From the NCBI GenBank assembly GCA_016808115.1, contig JAEQBH010003882.1, positions 62,001 through 126,000 of the forward strand: a stretch of 64,000 nt of DNA, written 5' to 3'. The DNA is from Tetrastigma voinierianum (Eukaryota > Streptophyta > Magnoliopsida > Vitales > Vitaceae). A program made the translations under genes and the position numbers. The stretch's first letter is position 1; each line of letters starts with the position of its first letter. The notes below the pieces were generated by a model. It was given only the letters and a program-made list of their open reading frames with translations. It ran no database searches and was not told the DNA's origin. This document shows positions 58,051-64,000 of this stretch, piece by piece.

Positions 58051-59746
58051 GTAAAAAGTTTTACACTAGAATGCTTTCCTAACAAACATTTTATATAGCA
58101 TACACTCACCTGGCCTGCTTAGCTCATTATTTTCCTCGCTTTTAAAACTATTTTCCGTGCATGTGCACGTCTAATAATCGAGCAGCTTTGCATTCTCCCG
58201 ATCAGATTATGTTGTATTAATACTATTTTGTAAGGAAATACTTAATTTAGTAAAGGAATATATGTACGTATTACAAGGTGGTTTTGCTGCGGGTAAATAT
58301 GAGCTTCGAGGCTCTTTGAAAGAATGTTGTCAGGGTTGCCATATTTGAAATAGTGTAAATTGTGTATACAGATTCTCGGATATGTCCGAGGCGCAAACAA
58401 GGCCACAATTTTATAACCATAAGTTTAGAAAAGAAAAAAAAAATATACGAGGTTTAAGCAAGCAATACGACTTCGATTCACAGGAGTTTCTAGTCATTAG
58501 AGGTAATGGCTGGGGATTTCTGTGGAGTGGCCGGCACATCCGCCGCTAGTAGGGGGTGGGGGTGTGTCAATATTAATTTTTCCATTATTCTTATTTATGT
58601 TTGTTTTTCATAAATTATTAATTTTGAATTAATCTTATTTATGTTTGGTAAAATAAATAAAATTATTTTTATATTTGCATTTTATATTGTTCACAAAATA
58701 TGATTTATGGTTTTGTTAATTTATTCTTATTTTATTTATAATATTATAATTTGAAATTAATTAGAAGTTGCTAAATACGCTTGCTAAATATATTTTTCGT
58801 TGGAAATAGGGCAAAATGGGGTTGAGGGGTTTAGAGTTGCTAACACACTTCAGGGGCCAAAACTGCATTGTTTGGCCTTTCTAGACAAATGACGCTGCCT
58901 TAATCCATCATATAATTTTTTTAAAATTTTGTGATATATACCAAAACGACGACGCTTTAGACCGGCGAGGGTCTGGGAATTACAAGCCATTTTGAATCGC
59001 GATCACTTATACAAAATGACGCTGCTTTGGGTAAGGGACAACTTATGCAAACGACGCTGCTTTTTGGACTATGGCAACCATAAATCAACCTGCTTTTGAG
59101 TTGTATTTAAAAAAAAAGAAAAAGAAAGAAACGAAACGATGTTGTTTTCTGTCCATAGAGATTTAAAATGACGCTGCTTTTGAGAAATGCAACCCAAAGT
59201 TAAGAAACTCTTGTTCCCGTAGGTCGGGGCGTAAAAATTAAAAATGAAGAAGGGGGGAAGAAGAGGAAAAAGAAGAAGGTGAACTCGAAGTAGATGGCGC
59301 ACCTTTGGACTTTGGACTTTGGAGATCTTCGAGCCTAAGGTTTTGGAGCGAGCAGCGGCCGACGAGCCTGAGAAGGTAAGTTAGGTTTTACTTTTGTTCA
59401 TTTCCTCATCTTCTTCATTTCTTCTTGAAATTTCGATTTCAAAATCTATGAAATTGTTTTGATTGTTATTCAATCACAGGTGTTTTGGCTTTTCAAAGGA
59501 ATCTATGAAAGTTTGAAATTTTGTTTTAAATTATTTTCTTCTTCGTACTAAGGAGATTCGATTCTCTGTATTTTCACCAAGTCGATCGAGTCATCTATCA
59601 AACTCGGTCGAGTCCACTGAGTTTTACTGAGTCTTAACCGATCCACTCATAGTCTCGTATCTCTGTGTCGTATTGACACGCTTAACTCCCCGAGCCTGCC
59701 ATTTAATCGACCGAGTCATATAGGACTCGACTGATTTTTTGAACCC

Positions 59747-60535
59747 TATTCCCAAGTCATCCAAAAGGCGAAGAATCATCGCGATCGAATATATAATCTC
59801 AAGAAAATTATCCACAATATCTACATTTCTCTTGGTTATGCCATGACCAAGAAGTAAAAACATATGAACTAGCAATTCATGCACTCCGGAGCTAATGACC
59901 CCATTCAAGTACTCATCAGCCTTTTGGCACGTGCCCATCAGCAAACCATTTTGTTTACAAGGAATGCGTCACATAAACATGCCCACTTTTGGCAAATGAT
60001 AAAATAAATCAAAATACTGTAGGGTTCCTTCAACTGTTTTGAATCTGAGATTAAAAATAATGTCATCCCCTATGAATATTAATTTAGGATGGTAATTAAA
60101 TTTTATTCAACGTACTGCCTTTGGAAGAGAGTCAATGGGGTTCCATCTATGATCATCGTAGACCTTTGGAACTTATTTCATTGGAATCCATTAAGAACGT
60201 TGAAGCATATCTTCACGTAGTCTGGTAGTCTTGTAGCTATTTAAATGTTTCATTCCTATTCCAGAATGCAGTTTGTAACTAAATGATGATTTTTTTCTGG
60301 ATGAATTGTATTCATGTTAATTACATTACATGCCTACTGGTTGACTGTTTCAGAAGAGAGGCTCATCAAGTGGTCCATGAACATCAAAAATGCCATCAAT
60401 TATGTAGACTAGTGAGATTGGTTTTGTAAGCTCCACCCTCTGCTCGAACAAGGTTGGATCTGGGAGGACCGCCAAGGGCCACATGTACCATTTCATTGGT
60501 TGGTTTCTTGCAAACTTCGACTCATTGGCCAAAGT
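59747..60535 (-). pseudogene. TPS-2 exons 6, 5 and 4 (terpene synthase)
   Basis: Exon 6 (59985-59747): WACLCDAFLVN, a frame break, HVP-type text, KADEYLNGVISSGVHELLVH, HGITKRNVDIVDNF, MILRLLDDLG, then the transposon. Exon 5 (about 60250-60116): RLPDYVKICFNVLNG, then DDHRWNPIDSLPKA before a GTACGT donor. Exon 4 (about 60535-60337): NESKFARNQPMKWYMWPLAV, LPDPTLFEQRVELTKPISLV, YIIDGIFDVHGPLDE. The DDxxD motif that holds the Mg-diphosphate reads DGIFD (60383-60397). Homology to exon 4 stops near 60535, where sequence from the 3' flank of the neighbouring TPS begins. Exons 1-3 are absent. Confidence 0.9.
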
Positions 60536-61852
60536 AATGTGTTTAGAACTCAACTCAGGCCCTTTAGTTGAGGGGGAGCTGCTCAGCTCTTATAAGCCGG
60601 TTTATAAAGACTACAAATCAACTACTGATCATAGCTAATTAAGGTAAAAAGCTGTTAATTTGAAAAATTCTACAAATCATAGATTATTTTAATACTCTCT
60701 TGTAAAAATATCAAATTTCTCTTTTTTATCATTATCTCCATATTAAATTCATTATAGGATTTTTATAATTTTATAAACTATATGAAATAACATGATTTTT
60801 TTATGGTTTTAAATTTCTTTCATATTATATTAAAAAAAATAATATAAAATTATAAAAATTTATAACCATAAATAATTTTATTTTTTATTTTTATGAAATA
60901 ATATTATAAATTTATTCCTAAGTTATAATATGAAATATTATAAATTTTGTATGATTATAATTTTATCAAATTTATTTATGGTTATATCAAATAATATGGT
61001 GGGCTTTTATCACCATAAAATATAGCAATATATGAAATAAATAATATTTTTATGGTTATAAATAATATTATTTTTAAAATATGGTTATAACCATAAATAA
61101 TTTTTTTATTTATGAAATTATAAATTACCATAGAATATGTAATTTCATTTATTTCATAACCAGGTCAATATTACAAAAATAAACTTAAAATTTGCATAAT
61201 TTATAACCATAAATTTATTTATTTATGAAATAATATTATTTATGCTTAAATAAAATTTATGTTTGAGAGAAATGCGGAAATAAAATATGAATATCATGCA
61301 TGCTTCTTAACACCTTCTTCATCTGATTCCAACCAAACAGAGCTGTTTACATTCAAAAACAAATGAGGATTTAAATTACAGAGATGCGACTCGAACCCTA
61401 AACCTCCCAACAAACCATGCTCTAACACCATGTTAAAAGACCAACTTTCATAGGATTTAGGTTTAATATGAATATCATGCAACGATCAACTTTCTAAAAG
61501 TGTCAGGCTTTTAGGATTTAGATTTAATATGAATATTATGCTTAAAAGAAAAAGCGTAGGAAACTAAAATTAGAGTTAAATCTCATATATTATTTCTTTA
61601 TTTACTATTTCAACTCAATATATGGCCATATATAAATCAAAAAATTTAAAATTAAATAATTTAATAATATATGTAAGTTTCCAAGTAATTTTATTTATAT
61701 TTGATTATCTTTAAGAATTTTCTTCGTATAACCAATCATAAGAAAATCATTTTTCTTAATATATTTAGTATTTTTCGGAACCAAATACAACATAAAAATG
61801 GTTACATTATTGAAATCGATGTTGCTATTGTCAGGAGGAAACAACTAGGCCT
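60536..61852 (-). repeat. TPS-3 downstream flank, copy 2 (partner 45595-47029)
   Basis: It directly follows the TPS-3 stop codon region and matches 45595-47003 in order, including the AT-rich inverted-word block at 60660-61270. Its left end is fused to TPS-2 exon 4. Other frames here, such as 61482-61294, show no known domain. Confidence 0.78.
60660..61270. repeat. AT-rich block of TTTATGGTTATAAA / AACCATAAATA inverted words (copy 2)
   Basis: Partner of 45720-46310, with the same alternating CCATAAA and TTTATGG words and long AT-rich potential stems. Confidence 0.65.
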
Positions 61853-64000
61853 CTAGACAAGCGATTTCATATGTCTTCAAGGTTTGGGAGGCACTGATTA
61901 CCATCATAACTATACATCAAAGGAACCATCCTGCAACATTGAGCAAGCCTTTAGCAGAAACATGAAGAAAATGGATTTGGAGGAGGATTGCTCTATTGAG
62001 GAGCTTCCATGTCTCCAAATAGAATGCATAGCATGGTATCGTGCATTTTCGTATGGATCGTCCCCGGGTTTTCCTTCATGTCGCAATCTAGGTATGGATC
62101 CGCCCCTCCCCGATTCTCGCCCCGCAGACATGCAAATATCTATGTTAGTGACAAACCATTGAAGATAAAATACCATTCCCTTTCTGGGAATCCATTCACC
62201 CATACCACATATTCTACTTAACTAGTTACCATTGGTAACCCACCACAATAAGTTATACCAACCTAGCTACCCTTGAGGGTAGTACACATGTACTTTTTTG
62301 TGTATCGATATAGGCGAGATGTAGCAATAATTAAGGCAATATAGGCGAGACCCTAGTTCATTTGTGTACCGACTAAAACAGGAAATGGCCTATGGTGTAG
62401 GGCACAAAGACTGTTCGTGAGAATTACCTTGGCGCTTCCCAAATCATCCCAGACACGAAGAATTGTGGCAGCAGAAGATATAATTCCTGGAAAATCGTCC
62501 ATAATATCTACGTTCCTCTTGGATAGACCATGACCCAAGAGAAAAAATGTGTACAAGTACCACATGTAGCCCGGAGCTAATTATCCCATTTTTCAAGCAT
62601 TCACGCCTTGGCACATGCCCCATGCTTAAACCATCTTGCTTCTCGAATTTTAAATGCATTGCATAAAATTGCCCACTGTATGCACCAGATCGAAGCAGAA
62701 GAAGAAGATTCACTTTAGCTTTGCATTCGAAATTCCAATGAATATTGATAATTTTAAATTCCAAATTGTAAAATAGTAAGTATCTAACATACCGATTTTC
62801 GAAGAGAATCTATGGGGTTCCACCCATAATCTTTGTAGACCTTGGAACTTATTTCATTTGTGATGCCGTTAAGCATTGAAACATGTCTTCATGTAGTCCG
62901 TATGGTTCAACAAATTTCGTATTCCCATCTACACAGGATTAGTTAGTGATTAATTAAAGATGGTTTTAGAGTTTTACAATCACGCCGATGAATTCCCATT
63001 TTGTTATATGCCTACCTCGTTGATGCCTTCGTGGAATAGATTGAGTTCATCGGGGTTCGGCGAACATCAAAGATGTCATCAATTATATAGACTAGTGAGA
63101 TAGGTTTTGTGAGCTCAACCTCTCCTCGTTCGGACAAGCTTGAGGTGGGAGGACTCCGCCAAGGGCCACATGTACCATTTCAAAGGGTTGGTTTCTTGCA
63201 AACTTCAATTCTTCTCACTAAACCCAGTCTTTCCACCATCTAATCTGGATACAAGGAGATGAAAAAGAAGCATTTAAGAGCAAGGTCATGAACAAGGGCT
63301 GTTTGGTTCCTATGTTGAAGAACATTTTTTGTGTTATATGTGTTTCCAAAACACTAAAAACTTGTCAGGTGAAAAAGGCCCTTTTTTGTGTTCCCCGTGT
63401 TTCCAAAACTTTGGGCTTGTTTGATTTTTATTTTTTAAAATTGTTTTATGTTTTAAAAAGCAATGAGAACAAAGAAAATAGGAAAAAATTGTTTGGTTCC
63501 CGGTTTTTTTGTTCTAAAAAACATTGAAAACATAGAAATTAAATACTAAATTTGAAGAACAGTTGTCAGAAAACCCTAAATTAATGTTCTTTATGTTTTC
63601 AAAAATATTCTCACAAGCAAACAAGCCCTTTGGGCCAATTTGTTTACGGTTTTTGAAAACTATTTTTTGATTTGAAAAACCAGGAGAACACGTAAAACAC
63701 AACAAACACCTTTGGCTCCCTGATTTTTTTGTTCTGGAAAATACAAAAAACAAAAAACTCAAATAACAAGAATAGTTTACATTATTTGTGTTTTCAAAAA
63801 CTATTTTTAAGAACAATTTTAAAAAACAAGAATCAAACATACTTATTTTCAAAAAATTCCTTATTTTCAAAAACAACTTTCGAGAATACGAACCAAATAT
63901 GGCTAATTTTCTTTGAAGAATAATAAATTAACCTAAGTAAAGGTAAAAGAAACTCACTTGGAAACCTGCCGTATCTCCTTCTGGTGTATGGATTTAACTA
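61853..64000 (-). pseudogene. TPS-3, terpene synthase exons 3(end)-7, 5' end off window
   Basis: Minus strand, with splice sites. Exon 3 end (64000-63958) KSIHQKEIRQVSK, donor GTGAGTT. Exon 4 (63239-63016) KWWKDWV...FARNQP...WYMWPLA...ELTKPISLVYIIDDIFDV, DELNLFHEGINE, donor GTAGGC. Exon 5 (62928-62793) DYMKTCF.ALNGITNEISSK, VYKDYGWNPIDSLRKS, donor GTATGT. Exon 6 (62675-62428) WAILCNAFKIREARWFKHG, NGIISSGLHVVLVHIF, GLSKRNVDIMDDFPGIISSA and LRVWDDLGSAK, donor GTAATT. Exon 7 (about 62125-61853) DEN...DCDMKENPG, ENARYHAMHSI, ETWKLLN-type text, YSYDGNQCLPNLE. DDIFD (63066-63080) and DDLGSAK are intact. Single-base breaks occur in exons 4, 5, 6 and 7. Exon lengths 224, 136 and 248 are near family values. 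Dead gene, or a gene with consensus errors. Confidence 0.92.
63245..63957. mobile_element. MITE-like sequence filling TPS-3 intron 3
   Basis: The intron holds several copies of TTTGTTTGGTTC(C)-type and GTTTTCAAAAA(C/T)TATTTT-type words in both orientations. Examples are GGGCTGTTTGGTTCC at 63296, GGGCTTGTTTG at 63412, AACAAGCCC at 63622 and CGAACCAAATATGGC at 63890. They resemble the short element at 24237 and 52035, suggesting nested copies of one small element family. Confidence 0.5.

Larger units (their letters stand above)
55029..58569 (+). mobile_element. 3.5-kb LTR-like insertion (TGTAACGCCCC...GGTGTGTCA)
   Basis: It is bounded by a perfect 5-bp duplication ATATT (55024-55028 and 58570-58574); the empty site is in copy A near 25345. 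Ends are TGTAACGCCCC and GGGGGTGTGTCA. No gag or pol domain is seen, and no internal pair of LTRs is obvious, so a long solo LTR is the simplest reading; a non-autonomous element is possible. It contains two repeat arrays (56873-57140 and 57600-58050). Confidence 0.82.
52338..59746. mobile_element. TIR-type DNA transposon in TPS-2 exon 6, with two nested LTR insertions (copy B)
   Basis: Same element as 24539-26505. The right end TTTTTTGAACCC is followed by TATTCCCAAG of exon 6; the left end lies beside the degraded stub and GTAATTCTC donor (52330). Its two inserts (52713-54648 and 55029-58569) account for most of the extra length. AAA.GACG(C/A)(T/C)G(C/T)TTTTGG words recur near 58880-59180. 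No transposase was found. Confidence 0.68.
47030..60340 (+). repeat. large direct duplication, copy B (partner about 15668-27083)
   Basis: See copy A for matching anchors. Copy B extends slightly further into TPS exon 4 than copy A does. It has lost about 1 kb corresponding to 22600-23760, where a deletion joins Tat gag directly to the start of TPS-2 exon 7. Confidence 0.85.

Noticed and set aside
63288..63923. Frames in TPS-3 intron 3 on both strands
   Set aside because: They translate the GTTTTCAAAAA-type repeats of MITE-like sequence and have no conserved motif.
1..64000. CRISPR-like or bacterial-type operon structures
   Set aside because: Tandem repeats here are degenerate, have no unique spacers, and sit within plant LTR elements; all recognisable genes are plant TPS or plant retrotransposon genes.

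Overview
The window is intergenic or pericentromere-like DNA of a higher plant, most likely a woody eudicot. Class III terpene synthase (TPS) exons with plant-type introns, plant Ty3/gypsy lineages (Athila, Tat/Retand-like, Tekay/Del-like and one further gypsy family), nested solo LTRs, MITEs and long (AT)n tracts all point that way. I see no intact protein-coding gene, no rRNA or tRNA gene and no CRISPR array. Almost every long reading frame belongs to a decayed mobile element.

The only host-gene signal is a broken cluster of TPS copies, closest by eye to the TPS-g (linalool/nerolidol synthase) type. TPS-0 (+ strand, 11.9-12.5 kb) keeps exon 3 and part of exon 6. TPS-1 (- strand, 23.7-27.0 kb) keeps exons 5, 6 and 7. 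TPS-2 (- strand, 51.8-60.5 kb) keeps exons 4, 5, 6 and the start of 7. An orphan C-terminus lies at 47.0 kb. TPS-3 (- strand, 61.85-64.0 kb and off the right edge) keeps exons 3 (end) to 7 with good splice sites but small frame breaks.

TPS-1 and TPS-2 sit in two copies of one large direct duplication: copy A about 15.67-27.08 kb and copy B about 47.03-60.34 kb. Both copies carry the same TIR-type transposon inserted in exon 6, inside the second metal-binding (NSE/DTE) motif. That insertion therefore predates the duplication. Later insertions differ: a 1.97-kb solo LTR only in A (16898-18865), and 1.94-kb and 3.54-kb LTR insertions only in B (52713-54648 and 55029-58569), each with a 5-bp target duplication.

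Layout: 1-4.5 kb, minus-strand gypsy element (LTR, gag, PR, RT, RNase H, part of INT). 4.6-10.7 kb, plus-strand Tat-type 3' half (INT end, ~100-bp tandem repeats, antisense ORF, LTR). 10.75-12.55 kb, TPS-0. 12.78-13.77 kb, second gypsy gag/LTR fragment. 13.8-15.66 kb, non-coding. 15.67-27.08 kb, duplication copy A with a deleted Tat-like element and TPS-1. 27.1-43.7 kb, a nest of Tekay-like LTR and INT pieces interrupted by an 11.8-kb Athila element (29724-41551, both LTRs, TSD GGCGG). 43.7-45.6 kb, non-coding. 45.6-47.03 kb, TPS 3' flank. 47.03-60.34 kb, copy B with TPS-2. 60.54-61.85 kb, a second copy of the 3' flank. 61.85-64 kb, TPS-3. No cooperating gene system is evident; the interest lies in the order in which the TPS array was duplicated and invaded.
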